Source: Corythucha ciliata (Eukaryota > Arthropoda > Insecta > Hemiptera > Tingidae). From it: a stretch of DNA of 64,000 nucleotides. Under the pieces are notes generated by a model. That model did no database searches. It was not told the origin of the DNA and saw nothing but the letters and a program-made list of their open reading frames with translations. Positions 12,050-23,317 of this stretch are shown piece by piece. The stretch spans positions 64,608,926-64,672,925 of the forward strand of contig CM075942.1 of assembly GCA_038030265.1 (NCBI GenBank), in the 5' to 3' direction. Positions within the stretch are counted from its first letter, which is position 1. Each line of letters opens with the position of its first letter. Position numbers and translations under genes: made by a program.

Positions 12050-12298
12050 ATGGAGAAATTTCTCCGGCCAGAAAGATTCGAAGCTTCTCCAGATTCACCG
12101 TCTTCACGGAAAGAATGGGCTCACTGGCTGAAAATATTTGAGAATTTCGCAAATGCAGCGAAAATTGAACGAAATTATCAATACCAAGTCCTCATAAACT
12201 TTCTCTCTCATACGGTCTACGAAGACGTTAACGAATGCTCCACGTACGAAAGCGCAATAGCCATTTTAAATGACGTTTACATGAGCCATTTTAAATGA
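12050..12298 (+). pseudogene. Gag N-terminal fragment of Gypsy-like element
   Basis: The frame begins MEKFLRPERFEASPDSPSS and continues with a Trp-rich stretch (KEWAHWLKIFENF), the layout of the start of Gypsy-type gag polyproteins of invertebrates. It ends at a stop at 12296-12298 just past a short direct duplication of GCCATTTTAAATGA (about 12257 and 12283). That duplication lies close to where about 3 kb of gag-pol has been removed. The initiator ATG at 12050 is chosen over upstream in-frame triplets because the family motif starts there. The similarity is read by eye, not from a search. Confidence 0.6.
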
Positions 12299-12302
12299 GG
12301 TT

Positions 12303-13369
12303 TTGCTCGTCATGATCGTCAAGCCGAGAAGCGTCACCGCGAGGTGCCAGATGTTTCATTTTGAAAAACTTCTAAGATGGCGGTTGGAACTTTCTCCCCT
12401 CTCCTTTGATATTACGTACAGACCAGGCAAAGAGAACACCGTTGCTGACGCATTCTCGAGAATCTGTGGTGCTTCAACAATTGACAAGCTATTCTATCTT
12501 CATGAGACTTTATGCCATCCAGGAGTGAGAAGATTATTTCACCTGGTTCGTAGTAAAAACCTTCCTTACTCACTAGACGATGTTAAGCGTGTTTGTTCGT
12601 CCTGCCCCGTTTGCGCTGAAATCAAACCCCGTTTTCTAAAAAATACCGGAGGGTCATTAATTAAAGCTACTGCGCCTTTTGAAAGGTTAAATGTGGATTT
12701 CAAGGGCCCCCTTCCGACCAACTAAACTAACCGATACATTCTGACCGTGGCAGACGAGTACTCCCGATTCCCATTTGCGTTTCCACGCAAGGACGTTAGT
12801 TCAAATTCTGTCAAGATCTGTTTAACTCAACTTTTTGCTATTTTCGGAATGCCTGCTTACATTCACTCAGATCGAGGCTCTTCTTTTCTATCGAAGGATC
12901 TAACTTCATTCTTACACAATCTCGGAGTAGCAACAAGTTTGACGACCCCCTATAACCCACAAGGGAACGGCTTGGTAGAAAGGTATAATGGAATTATCTG
13001 GAAAGCAGTTACTGCGGCACTCAAGACAAAAAACTTGAAAATACAACAATGGGAACTCGTACTGACTGATGCTCTTCACTCCATCCGATCTTTGCTGAAC
13101 ACATCGATAAACTGCACCCCTCATGAGCTGTTATTCCCCTATAATCGACGTTCGGGAAACGGCATGTCTCTTCCATCATGGCTTTTACATCCTGGGCGTG
13201 TCTTAATGAAGCGACATGACCGATCAAGTAAATACGATCCATTGACAGAAGAAGTAGATCTTATCAAGGCGAATCCACACTACGCGCTAGTGAGGCGAGA
13301 AAATGGACAAGAGTCGAGAGTCTCTCTGAAACATCTGGCACCTCGCGGTGACGCTTCTCGGCTTGCGAT

Positions 13370-13371
<2 letters not shown>
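12303..13371 (+). pseudogene. Pol remnant: RNase H tail plus integrase, one internal stop
   Basis: The frame contains the end of RNase H (LSFDITYRPGKENTVADAFSR), the integrase zinc-binding HHCC region (HETLCHPGVRRLFH with CSSCPVC) and the DDE core. The first Asp is in LNVDFKGP, the second in IHSDRGSSF and the Glu in GNGLVERYNG. A TAA at 12723-12725 between the first Asp and the following TNRYILTV interrupts an otherwise continuous frame. The C-terminal part ends at LKHLAPRGD just before the Jockey poly(T). The core residues are intact, but the element cannot function because RT is gone. Confidence 0.85.
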
Positions 13372-13406
<35 letters not shown>

Positions 13407-13537
13407 ACATGGCCTGCCCGAGGGCAATAACATGCACTGCTAATAAGGAAAAAACAACGGGATATAAATACATTGCGCACTCGCAGGGTACTTACAAATG
13501 ACAAAATAAATAGCTGACATGATTAATTGATTAAAAT

Positions 13538-16180
13538 CTACACCATATCTAGCGGCATGCGCCTTTTAAGTCTTCTATTAGGTGGCTCTTCAAGTAGTCG
13601 AATCGTCAAAATGTAGGGGTGGCGGTGTAGTCTCCGCTCGTAAGACACGAGGTGCTTCTTTACTACTTCTACGACGGGGTCGATCTGCAGGTCATCATGA
13701 AGTGTTTTATTTTGCACATAGTATGGCGCCCCCACCATATTGCGTAGCATAATGTTCTGCCTTCGCTGCAGAAGCTACAAATTTGAGTCGGCACAGTAAC
13801 CCCACACCGGAATACCGTACTCCCAAATAGGTCTGATCACCGTTGTGTATAACAAGCGCTTGTTGTAGGTTGATAATTTATTTCTTGCCCGTAGCAACCA
13901 AGATAGTGATCTGAATCTAATCCTAATTTCAGCGCATTTGGATACTATATGCGGCTTCCAGGTAAGTCTTTTATCCAGCGTGAGCCCAAGGTATTTGACT
14001 TTATCACCCACTGGAATTTTGGCCGTTGACTACGGAGGGAACATAAGCATAAGGCCTTAATTCAAAATCAATCATAGCTGATTTAGTGGAGTTTAATTGG
14101 ATTTTCCACCTCCTAGTCCAGTCAGAAATATCATTAAGCGACCGTTGCATATTTTCCACGGCTGAGGAGTAATCACAATGTGGCGCCAAAGTTGCCGTAT
14201 CGTCCGCGTACGTAGCTACGTGGGTTTCCCGATTCAGTGGAATATCCGCCGTGTACAACGTATAAAGCAGCGGACCGAGCACACTACCCTGTGGTACTCC
14301 TGCTTCTATGGGACGCACGTCAGACTGCCCTTCCCCATACTGTACTTGGAACCTTCTGTTAGTAAGATATGACTGCAATATAAGCACGTGATGCATCGGA
14401 AGGTATTGGCTAATTTTATGAAGGAGCCCCGCGATCCACACTCGATCGAAAGCCTGACTGACATCAAGAAAGACTGCAGGACAAAACATCTTTTCCTCCA
14501 GAGCAGCTCGGGCAATATTCGTTACTCGGTGTACTTGCTCTACGGTCGCATGCTCAGCACGAAAGCCGAATTGGTGTTCTGGTATAATTTGAAGCTCGAT
14601 TATGATATGTATTAGCCTGCAGTAGAGAATTTTCTCGAAAAGCTTGGAAAGCGTCGGGAGCAGAGAGATTGGTCTGTACGACTTCGTTTCGTCAAGTGGT
14701 TTACCAGGCTTGGGTAACATAATTACTTTTGCTATCTTCCACTGATTCGGAAAGTATTTTGTACGTAAAACTGCGTTGAATATGTACGTGAGCATAACAA
14801 CAGCCTTCTTCGGTATTTCCTTTAAAATTTCCGCTGACAACATGTCATGGCCGGGAGCTTTGTGAGGCTTGAGTTTGTTTATAAAACTCTGTACCTCCGG
14901 GGGTGAGGTCGGCTTGATCCTGTTTCCTTTATTGTACGTGATTGTTGGCAGAATGTCAGAGGTAACGTTGTTGGGTTTGAACGTGTTTTCCAGGTGTGCA
15001 GCAAAAGCGTCGGCCTTTTCTCGCTCGCTTCGGGCCCACGTGTTTGTCTCGGTGCGAATTGGCGGTACATAACTAGGAGATTATTTTGCGGCTTTCGCTA
15101 TCTTCCAGAGGGAGTAATTAGTTTCCCTCGTGGAGTCTAGTGAAAGTAGTAGAGATGTGAACGTATCATTTTTTATTTTCTTCAGTAAGTATTTAAGTTC
15201 TTTGCAGCGTTTGTTAAAAGTTGCCTTGTCTGCCGGGTCTCGTGTTGATTCCCACTTACGTCTGGCTTGTCTCCTTTCCCGCATGGCATTGCGAACTTCT
15301 TGCGGGTAGTATTGTCCTGTCTTCGCCTTAGCAGGCTTTGGGGTGGCATTCACTGCAGCTTCAGCAATGGTAGTTGTAAAGTATGTGATTGCATTATCAA
15401 TATCGACTGGTCTCTTAAGACGCGTATTTAATTCGATGCGAGCTGTAACTTCCTCCCGAAAGCTATCCCAGTTCGTAAGTTTGCTGGTAAGTTTCTGGCG
15501 GCTAGCTTTGCGGATGATGCTATTACTACACGTAAGTATGATCGGTGAATGGTCCGATGATAGATCGCTGACGTTCTGGAGCTCAAAATAGCCTTCAGCA
15601 ATGCCTTTACAAATAAAGAAGTCAATACAGTCAGGGATCTTCAGAGGATCAGTAGGCCAGTACGTAGGTTCCCCATTTGAGAGGCAAGTGGCCCCAGTCG
15701 CACTTATGGCGTTGTTCAAAGCGGTACCCTTAGCCGTGATGAGTCGTGACCCCTACATGTGGTGTTTGGCATTGTAATCTCCCCCCACGATCCATCTGTC
15801 CCCAAGGGTGCCAAAAAATGCCAGATAATCTGCGGTTACGATTCTATGCTTTGGAGGACTATAAATTGCCGCAATTTTAGTGACTGAGCCATTTTCATTG
15901 TAAATAGTAATACATGCTGCTTGAATTTGTCTGGTTGTGTAGCTGTTATTTTCATGATGTCTCAGGCTGCTCCTGATGTAAATCGCTGCTCTTCCATGAG
16001 CTGCATCATCTGGATGATTGCAGGTGTAAAGGCTGTAATCACGTATTTCAGCATTACTAGTGACGTAAGATGGGTTACTGAGAGTAGTGCGATGTCGATG
16101 CTTTCCATTTGTAGAAATTCGCGAGTTCATCTTTTCTTTTGAGCAATCCGTTGATATTCAACAACAAGATTCTTTTAGCT
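13538..16180 (-). pseudogene. ORF2 (endonuclease and reverse transcriptase) of the Jockey element
   Basis: Endonuclease: N-terminal LLNINGLLKRKDELANF near 16170, then IVGGDYNAKHH near 15780 and LSSDHSPIIL near 15550. Where this nuclease family normally has a catalytic Glu before the TH dipeptide, the frame reads SVTH. A stop follows HHM where Trp is expected (near 15753). Reverse transcriptase (14004-14843): FLDVSQAFDRVW, GVPQGSVLGPLL and TYADDTATL, so the catalytic Asp residues are present. The C-terminal thumb continues in other frames (13775-14011 with KYLGLTLDKRLTW; 13538-13750). At least four frame breaks are visible, so it is inactive. Confidence 0.85.
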
Positions 16181-16208
16181 TGGTATGAAATGGCATTTGT
16201 GGGGTACA

Positions 16209-17212
16209 TTAGATTAATTTCGTGAGTAACTTGGTTAATAGCTCAAGTATCACGGCGTTTTGACTAATCATTTTTTCAATCATCTCTTCGACCCGACTGT
16301 TTATGACTGCTGAAGGCTGAATTATTACCTCTTGAGGAGATGTGGAATCTTCTTGGTTTTTCTGTGCGATTTTTCTGGCTGCCACCTCAGAAAACGAGCG
16401 TCGAAACCCGACAGACGCAGGGGATCGCTGTGTGGTTATACTTGACGCTGATTTGAACTTTGGTGAACCTGCACTTAATTTCTTATAGACTGGACAACCT
16501 TTATAGTTGGCCGTATGTTTCCCGCCGCACAACCCACAGGTAGGTTCCGCATCAGAAGCTTTATTACATTCACGATTGTCATGACCCTCGCCACATTTCA
16601 CACAGACTGCTGGCAAAGTGCAGTAGGTTTTACTGTGCCCATATTGCTGACACCTCTTACACTGGACAATGTCACGTTTTGGGTGTGGTGACTCTACTCG
16701 AATTTTCGTGTGCATTAGAGATTCTAGTTGATATACACTCTTACTTTTTTCATCTGGTTCCAGCTCAACAAAAAACAGTGGCAGAGGATCCTTTGTTTTC
16801 CAATGTCGAATATTCACGACATTACGGACAGCAAAACCTTCCTCTTCTAGCGCTGCCTTTATGTCATTTGGGTGTATCCAATGGTGCAGATGACGTATCA
16901 CCACTTTAAAGGCACGCTCAGATTTGATTTGGTATGTGTAAAAAGCAATGCTTTTCGATCGAAATTCATTAACCAGTTTCCTACAGCTGTCTGACGTCCG
17001 AACTTGAATTTTAACTACATTGTTGGCTAAAGCTTTAGTCGAGAATTCCGCGCCACCGACATACTGAGACACTTTGTTTAACCATTGCTGATAAATTATT
17101 TACGCCTTGTACGAAAATTGGAGGTGGAGTGCAGTCTTTTTTGGCAACATCGCCTTCGCGGTTCATAGCAGAGGTCGTTTCAGAGGGTGGCTCCTTTACT
17201 TCCAGTAGTTTG
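16209..17212 (-). pseudogene. ORF1 (gag-like, CCHC zinc knuckles) of the Jockey element
   Basis: The frame up to 17072 is open and contains a pre-C2HC-type domain (around VVIRHLHHWIHPNDIKAALE) followed by CX2CX4HX4C knuckles (CKRCQQYGHSKTYC, CVKCGEGHDNREC, CGLCGGKHTANYKGC). A second frame extends upstream to about 17212 and includes PPPIFVQGVNNLSAM, the usual start of this domain in Jockey elements. A frameshift near 17083 therefore separates the N-terminus. A short tandem duplication (TTCAAACTACTGGAA twice) sits at the 5' limit. The likely role is an RNA-binding chaperone of the retroelement particle. Confidence 0.8.
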
Positions 17213-17537
17213 AAGCGATTTTTTCCAGTAGTTTGAAGCGCTTAAGGGCCTAACGAAACTTGGGAGTGGGGGCGGTGTATTTTCTCTATTTTAGCCGTGA
17301 ATTTCCTTCAAGGAGGCGCATATTTGAGCTACCAATCGAATAGTCAGCCCACACTCTTTGCTGATATCACTTGTAACGTTATATTCTCCAGGTTGGAAAA
17401 AAAAAAAAAAAAAATCGTAGTCCAACTTGTTTACATGAATGAACCTAAAAATCCTAATTTTTCCGCATTTAAGCTTCTCGGGGGCCCGGGGCGGTCCGCC
17501 CCCCTCGCCCCTACCACGGTACGCTAGTGCCTACATC

Positions 17538-18544
17538 CATGAGAATGAAACCTGAAAATCCCTCCTCATTATTCCAGAGGTCCTGCCCCTTCGCTTCCTC
17601 CCATTCAGGTTTCATACCCGGGCACGCTGGCTTGGCCCAAAACCGACTCAGAAAAGAACCGTGAGGGCAAAACCTGGGCTGAGGGTGTTGCGGCTGGCGC
17701 GCCGCTGCCCAGTTCAAACATCAACATGGCTCACTCGGGTTTGCCAAGTTGGGTCGAGATCTGGGGCCAGGGACCAAGTTCGTATATAGTGCAGGTGCAA
17801 TTTTCACGATTTAATGGTGCGTCTTAACCCCTAACGTCTTTTGCATTCGTCACTAAAAGCCAAGATTTCATCATTCTTGAGTTCCCGCGTCAACAGTCAA
17901 CTTGAAGTTTTTCCGCCAGGTTGAAGAAAGGCGTAGTTTCTCACTAATACTTTTGGAATCCATTCCCTTGTAACTTGCTTGGCTGCACAAGTCTTGGTGG
18001 TTAGTGGGGGGGGGGGAGACGGGAAGCAGCATGGAGCGGCAAAATTAAATTAGCCCTAGAGCGGCAAAAACCAAGATCCCGCCCTGGCTCAAGATGCGCG
18101 AACCACCTGTCCTAACAGGTGGATTTTCAACATTTTGTGGTCGAAGAGTTTCGTCAGGTTGGACCCCTGGGTTCACAAGAGCAACCATCCGTCCGACGTC
18201 GCAGACCACAACCATCAGCAATCGCTAACTCCGTCATCACCGACATCGTACCAGGTTGGTGAGAATCCTGTCTCCTCGTATGCCTCTTTGTCTAACGGAG
18301 GGACCAAAAGGTTAGAGCGTGCCACTTCTTTTCCACCGAAACCCCGTGGGACGCTCCAAAAAGGGTCAATATCAAAATTTGTGAGAATTTTAATATCGCT
18401 AGTTAATCTGAAGAATTTCATATTGTAAATAATAAACTAAAATTTCGTTTAAAAACCATCCTTTCACCCTTTCGAACCCGCGAGCTGCCGCTACACCACA
18501 CAATGCCCCTACAGCAAAATGTTCGTATCACAGACCGTTCTAAA
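17538..18544. other. Intronic sequence, no gene recognised
   Basis: GC-richer than its surroundings from about 17560 to 18380, with short open frames on both strands (18135-18428 plus, 18215-18421 minus) that I cannot assign. It may be an old transposon fragment. There is a perfect 8-bp stem, CCACCTGT-CCTA-ACAGGTGG, at 18103-18122 and a G run at about 18007. No splice sites framing a convincing exon. Confidence 0.4.
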
Positions 18545-18900
18545 CTCAAGTTGCGGTAACATTGTGGTTTCAAAGGGCCAAAGTCACGATATTTGGTTTT
18601 TAAACGAGCCATTTGTTTATTCTTAGTGACCCAAATAATGGAAAGAGCTCTTAAGCCATGAAATATATGGTTCCTCATCAAGCGTGAATCGCCAAAATTG
18701 GGGTTTTGAGGAGCCAAATCCAATAAATGTTCTTTTGAAAGAGCAAATGACCGTAACATTGGAGGTTGAAAGACGTAAATCGTTTTTGAGAGATCAAAAA
18801 TCCCTAGAATTGGGATTGAACGAGCCGAATAAAAAAAAAAGTTTTGAAAAAGATAAATTTTAGTTAAAAACAGTCTCAGTTGCAGTATTTGGTTTTTTGA
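18545..18900. repeat. Short family C-like array (about 30 bp unit)
   Basis: Degenerate units of the form TTTTGAAAGAGCCAAATCC then GGAATTGGG, resembling the complement of family C. A similar block lies at 30020-30220. The minus-strand frame at 18418-18969 is an artefact of this repeat. Confidence 0.5.
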
Positions 18901-19745
18901 AAGAGTGCGAGGCGTCGAGGACAGTGAGGCTCCGCTATGGCGAAAGCCTGGTGGAGTCTTCGGTATCACAGGGGTGTCCCCTGGGTTCGGTGCTCTCGGC
19001 TGGTATCTCGAGGGGAAAGGCGTAGGGGCTGTGGCGTACGTCGACGACCTCGCTGTCGTCGTCTCGTCCAGCTCCTCCCTGGAGGGACTCAGCCGGGAGG
19101 TTTCTCGGGGGGTCCTGGGTGTCGTCGACGGGTGGTGCGGGGCCGCGAGGCTGGACCTTTGCGGTGCGCAAGACCCAGGTGATCATTATGCGGGGTCGAC
19201 CGCCACGGGGACAGCTCCCTGACAGTCTGTGAGTCTGACAGGGGCTCTTTCAGGGAAGTACCTTGGCGTCCAGATCGCCCGCCATCGAGGGTCAAGCCCG
19301 CAGCTGGATGTAGTTGCGGTCGCTCTTTTTAGGGCTACGGCGGGAAATACGTGGGGGGGGGGCGGATTTCCGCTGCCGGGTACGCTAAGTGGGGTTGGTC
19401 TTTATGCCGATCCATTTGTATGGGGCGACCTGGTGGTGGCACCGCCCCTTTAAGGCGCAGAGGGCGAGAGTCGTCAGCCTGCAACGAAGGCCTTGATCCG
19501 AGTAGTCATCGCGTACAGGACTGCCAGCTCAGACGCCCTTTATGTCATGGCGGGGATGCCTCCGGCTGATATCCTGCTAGACGCCTGGGTGCACAGGCGC
19601 CGGGCCATCTCCAACTCGTTGGGGCTGGTGGGGTGCCGGGAGGACTGGGTGGACCATCTTGCGCCTTTGGTGTCGGGCGGATGGTTTTGGGGGGGGGGCG
19701 CTTCGCCTCCTCGATGACTTGGATGGTGGAGACCGGGGGACTTCT
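18901..19745 (+). pseudogene. Non-LTR reverse transcriptase fragment (R1/I-group type), plus strand
   Basis: GC-rich decayed fragment reading, across several frames, a GVSPGFGAL-like remnant of the PQGS motif, AYVDDLAVVVSSS (the catalytic YxDD box), GKYLGVQIARHRG, and a C-terminal AYRTASSDALYVMAGMPPAD stretch typical of R1/I-type elements. At least three frameshifts separate these pieces. It meets the opposite-strand RT fragment near 19745, so the two are convergent. The clade assignment is from motif memory only. Confidence 0.7.
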
Positions 19746-20900
19746 TTTCCTACTTTCAAAGTTTCAAGACTTCTGCATTCAGTCGAACTATCTTTAACGC
19801 CAGCTTCCTCTGCTTGGTAAACGCAACAAGGGTGGTCTTCTGCAAGGTTGCCTGCTGCACTATGTTAAGGGCACCCTGCATCCCTATTGGATATGGTATC
19901 ATCGAATTTGCCCCTAACTAGAATCGCAAGGTCATCCGCGTAACCAAACAACCTCATAACCCTGCTCCTTTAGGATAGCGAGAAGCTCGTCTATCACGAG
20001 CAACCAGAGCAAAGGAGAGAGCACCCCCCCCCCCTGAGGATGTCCTCACAAGACTATCCGACTATCCGTGCCCCCCTGAGGGCAACACGGAAACATTCTC
20101 TTCTCCCAGCTCCATTTCACTGAAGATGGATCAACCTCTCCGCTCCTTACCGCAGCCCCCATAGAGTCATAGGTGGTGTTATCAAAGGCACCACCTATGT
20201 CCAGGAAACAGCCCAGTGCAGTTTCTTTCGTCTCCAGAGATTTTTCAATCTTACCCACCAGAATTGTTCAGGGCGGTCTCAGGGGACTTGCCCGCCTAGT
20301 AGGCATGCTGCCCCCTCTGGATTGGTTTAGTTGTAAGGCAACTGTCCTTGATATTCAGGCCAATTACCTTTTCCATTGTTTTAAGGAGGAAACACGTGAG
20401 GCTTATGGGTCAGTACGCCTTTGCCTGGGCCTTATATACGATAATGCATAGCTCGCCCTAAATATCCTTCTGAGGCGTGGCTCCAGACCTCCAGGCCACG
20501 TTGTAGCATGACCGGGAATACCCCGTCCGCCCCAGGTGATCTATTAGGGCTTAAATGAGCCGATAGCACATTTAATTTTCGCAGGCGTAAACAATTTCCT
20601 CGATGCTCTCCAAATTGCATAAGTTGGCCGGTAGTCGGCCACAACTTCGCCCTGAACATTTGAGGCTTCTGCATCCCTGGAATCAGGAAATCACTTTGCT
20701 GGAAGACCTTTGGTGTCTCTTTAGCGCTCTCGGAATACGCCCCATCAGCCTTTTTTGATTAGACTAATTTGGCCCGGGCTCTCTTTGGACAGGACCCTCT
20801 GCAGTCTGCCCATGAGGGGACACGTCCTCCATCCCCTGGCAGAAGGTCCTTCACACGGCCCACGTGATCTGGCCCTATTAATAAAGATGTATAGTAGTGT
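19746..20900 (-). pseudogene. Second non-LTR reverse transcriptase fragment, minus strand
   Basis: On the minus strand the order is LQRVLSKESPGQISLIKK (about 20800), SPGADGVFPVMLQRGLEVW (about 20500), LGCFLDIGGAFDNTTYDSM (20046-20258; first catalytic Asp) and GYADDLAILVRGKF (about 19950; catalytic YADD). This is the region between endonuclease and RT palm of a non-LTR element. Frames are broken several times and a C run sits at about 20029. Its layout differs from the Jockey copy at 13372-17238, so it is a separate family. Confidence 0.75.
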
Positions 20901-22608
20901 CGCACTCCCGCACATCAACGACATCAATCGGTCGTGATGGGTGCCCGCGGTCTTTCTCTCAAACCTGCGATACGCAGCTTCTGATACCATTTGAGAGCGA
21001 GAAGGTGTGTTTTTGAACAGTTGAATTGAATCCCCCAGGAGAGTTACTTTTCCAAAGCCACGGAATAAAATAGGAGGAAAATGGTAACCCCCGAATGGGT
21101 AAGTCAACTGATGACTCAAGAAGAAGAAGAGCGGGCTAAATTTCATTCTTTCAAATCCCTCTCTTTTTACGAACCCGCATTTTTCCTACCCCACGCAAGT
21201 TTAAACAGGATGAGGGCCCTATATGCCGTCCTTTTATTCTAAATATCCGGTTCGGCTCGCATACATCTTGGGCAGAAACACAGTTTCTCGAATTTCAATT
21301 AGAGAAAAGATGATTATGAAGAAAATATGCCCCTGAAAACGCCCTGCCATCGTAGTTTTTTTTATTTTTTTTTTTACGTCTTTAAATTTTCCTTTGAATA
21401 TTACAACACTATCGCGTTTATCACATGAATAAGGAACTAAAACTGTACTTTCCATGACAGAGGTTAAAACAGTCAATATTGCAAGGATTATACAAAGGAG
21501 TATTACACAATGGTCGCCCTGTAGCATATAAAGCAACGAAAGATTTTTTTTGTTTTGATCCGTACAAGACGTCAAAAAGGGTGAAAGTAACAGCGAAGAG
21601 CGATTGGGCCCTTATTTCTTAGGGCACATCGGCCCTCCTGGGCCTCATTTTTTTCGTTCTAAAAATCTAGAGGAAAAAAAAAACAACTAATCACTCACGT
21701 TATCCCTATTTCTCTTATACCACAGTCCGGGGTTTCAAGAAATTTCACTTTCGTGCATTAAATCATCTAACCATCGTTTGGCCTATTTCTTTTGAGGAAA
21801 AGGATAGCAGATAGTGGGAACGCGATTGTTCACCTTTTTATTTTATTTTTGAGAAATTTATATTTACACCTATATTAATCGTCCCAGTCTTTTTTTTTAA
21901 GAACGGGATTTTCTTTCAAATGACGTTCAAGTTCGTTTAAAAGAGAATATTTTCTTGGGATTAATCAATTATTCCTAGTTTTTAAACTTTAACTGTAATT
22001 AGGAAACTTAAATTAAAGGAAGGTAAATTTCTTCCCTGCACGACTTTTCAAACGTCCAGGATAATATTTTCTGACCTCGGTCTTCCTAACAGCTCGCCAA
22101 GCTCAATAAACTTCTAGCCTTTTCGAGAAAAAAATATGAATGGCAAATTGAAGGAAGCCTATAGAGAGTTTACACCGGCAGTCGAGATGATCCTTCTCAA
22201 TTCCCCCCCCCCCCCGACACTTCACCATGACGGCGCCCTTTAAAAAACTGGGTGCTCAAATAATTGGGAAGGAGGGGGAGAGAATGCCGGTTGCATTCTA
22301 CGGGGTCGGGAATATCAACCATTCTCTCCCCCACCCCCTTTTCGACCATTCTGCGGTACTTGAAGCAGCGGTCTTCCAGGCGGCTTTTAATAAAAATGCA
22401 TCTTGCAATTCATCGCCACCTGGTTGACCACTGAAAGTACGTTGAACTTCCCTGTCTCCAGAGCCCTCTCCGACTTGCCTATTGAGCGCCAAAATAATGA
22501 CGAATCGAAATACTTTTTTTTTTTTCCTCTATCTCCACCCAGTTGATCAAGAGTCTAACGAAAACGGAAATGACAGTCGTAATAAATTTGAATTAAACTG
22601 TTTCTTAC
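20901..22608. other. Intronic sequence with homopolymer tracts
   Basis: AT-rich intron with T runs (21359, 21891), a C run (22205) and one strong hairpin (22274-22332). No protein-like frame with splice support was found. Confidence 0.5.
22274..22332. repeat. Long imperfect hairpin in intron
   Basis: The arm GGGGGAGAGAATG followed by CC and GGTTG pairs with CAACCATTCTCTCCCCC: 13 plus 5 bp with a two-base bulge and a loop of about 22 bases. No further extension or target duplication was recognised, so it may be a remnant of a small TIR element. Confidence 0.6.
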
Positions 22609-22792
22609 TTGAGAGGTGTCACTGGCGAGGTCACTTTGAGTTTCATCTAGAAGCGTGCCCTCAGAGGCGGTGTCGGAGTCTTCGTCTTTGATTGAAGGAG
22701 AAGACTCAGACGCCAATAATTCGACTGTCTCATTCGTACCACCTTCGGTACGTGAATCGTCCTGCGAGACTTCCGGCTTCTCTTGAACGTAC
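22609..22792 (-). CDS. Internal exon (acidic, Ser/Thr-rich) of unrecognised minus-strand gene
   Basis: 184-bp exon bounded by acceptor AAATTAG and donor TCTCAA|GTAAGAAA. It starts with one base completing a codon and ends in phase 0. It encodes YVQEKPEVSQDDSRTEGG onward, 61 residues rich in Asp, Glu, Ser and Thr, as in a disordered linker. Its phases match the upstream exon (22870-23102, ending with two bases over) and the downstream exon (5493-5699, starting in phase 0). The intron to the upstream exon is only 77 bases, or 59 with the alternative donor. The family is not recognised. Confidence 0.75.
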
Positions 22793-22869
22793 CTAATTTA
22801 CTCATACAAAAAAAACAGAAATTGTAGTTTAAAATGTATTTGTACAATTACCAGCAATTATACACGCAC

Positions 22870-23102
22870 CAGGAAGAACTCGACCGAGAGCCACTTTTTG
22901 ATCTTGATCGTGATCTAACTTTAACTTCAACGTCCTTGCATTTTTTCTGCAAATAACTTTTGACGCGCTTTGATTTTGACAATGACTTGGCCGCTGAACT
23001 TGAGTAACCATCGTCTGTGTCACTCGCCGTCCAAGCGGTGACATTCACTGGAAGGTCATCGGTCTGAGGGTGCGACGCTACAGATTTGTCGCTCGGAGTG
23101 AC
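22870..23102 (-). CDS. Internal exon (Ser/Arg-rich basic region) of unrecognised minus-strand gene
   Basis: Acceptor TTGTTTTCTCATCAG then 233 open bases starting in phase 0 (VTPSDKSVASHPQTDD), ending SRSRSKSGSRSSSS plus two bases at donor TCCTG|GTGCGT. A second possible donor 18 bases downstream (GCTG|GTAATT) gives the same phase with six extra residues. The middle reads DDGYSSSAAKSLSKSKRVKS, with possible phosphorylation-rich and basic segments. The protein is probably disordered here. I do not recognise the family. Confidence 0.75.
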
Positions 23103-23317
23103 CTGATGAGAAAACAAAGAAGCATTATAGGTCAGAAAATTGGGTGTGTGAGTTCAAAGAGTTCTCCCATTATAAAAATTAAATGTATACATAATAATAA
23201 TGATGATAGTGATAAAGAGTAGAAAGGGAATGTTGTGACAGCTCATTGCCCTAAGGGCTACATCCGTGACCACCCTTTTCCTTTGGCATAATAAATAGGT
23301 ATACTCTTGGGGCTTAC

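Larger units (their letters stand above)
11936..13371 (+). mobile_element. Internally deleted Gypsy-like LTR retrotransposon remnant
   Basis: The start of a gag-like frame is followed directly by the end of RNase H and then integrase. Protease, reverse transcriptase and most of RNase H are missing, and no LTR was found on either side. The integrase end runs straight into the poly(T) that closes the Jockey element at 13372-13402. Sequence to the right of the Jockey element returns to family A and not to Gypsy, so the Gypsy 3' end is lost. Confidence 0.8.
13372..17238 (-). mobile_element. Jockey-clade non-LTR retrotransposon, nearly full length, decayed
   Basis: Read on the minus strand from about 17238 to 13372: ORF1 with a pre-zinc-knuckle domain and CCHC knuckles, ORF2 with endonuclease and reverse transcriptase, a short 3' UTR, then a poly(A) tail of about 30 (the T run at 13372-13402). 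No RNase H domain is seen. Several frameshifts and stops break both frames. The tail abuts the Gypsy integrase, showing it inserted into that element or replaced its end. No target duplication could be matched: the tail is flanked by CGGCTTGCGATC and the 5' side by GCGCTTAAGGGCC. Confidence 0.85.
11157..17529 (+). mobile_element. TIR element carrying nested retroelements (6373 bp), perfect 8-bp TSD CCTACATC
   Basis: The left end CACTGGCGAACC is matched by the inverted right end GGTACGCTAGTG. The flanks 11149-11156 and 17530-17537 are both CCTACATC. Its own sequence is a left part (11157 to about 11935) and a right part (about 17238-17529), both family A array plus GC-rich sub-terminal blocks containing GGGCCCGGG. 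Between them lie a deleted Gypsy element and a Jockey element. Without these it would be about 1.1 kb. No transposase is encoded. It belongs to the same family as 26775-29647 and 33087-36034. Confidence 0.85.
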
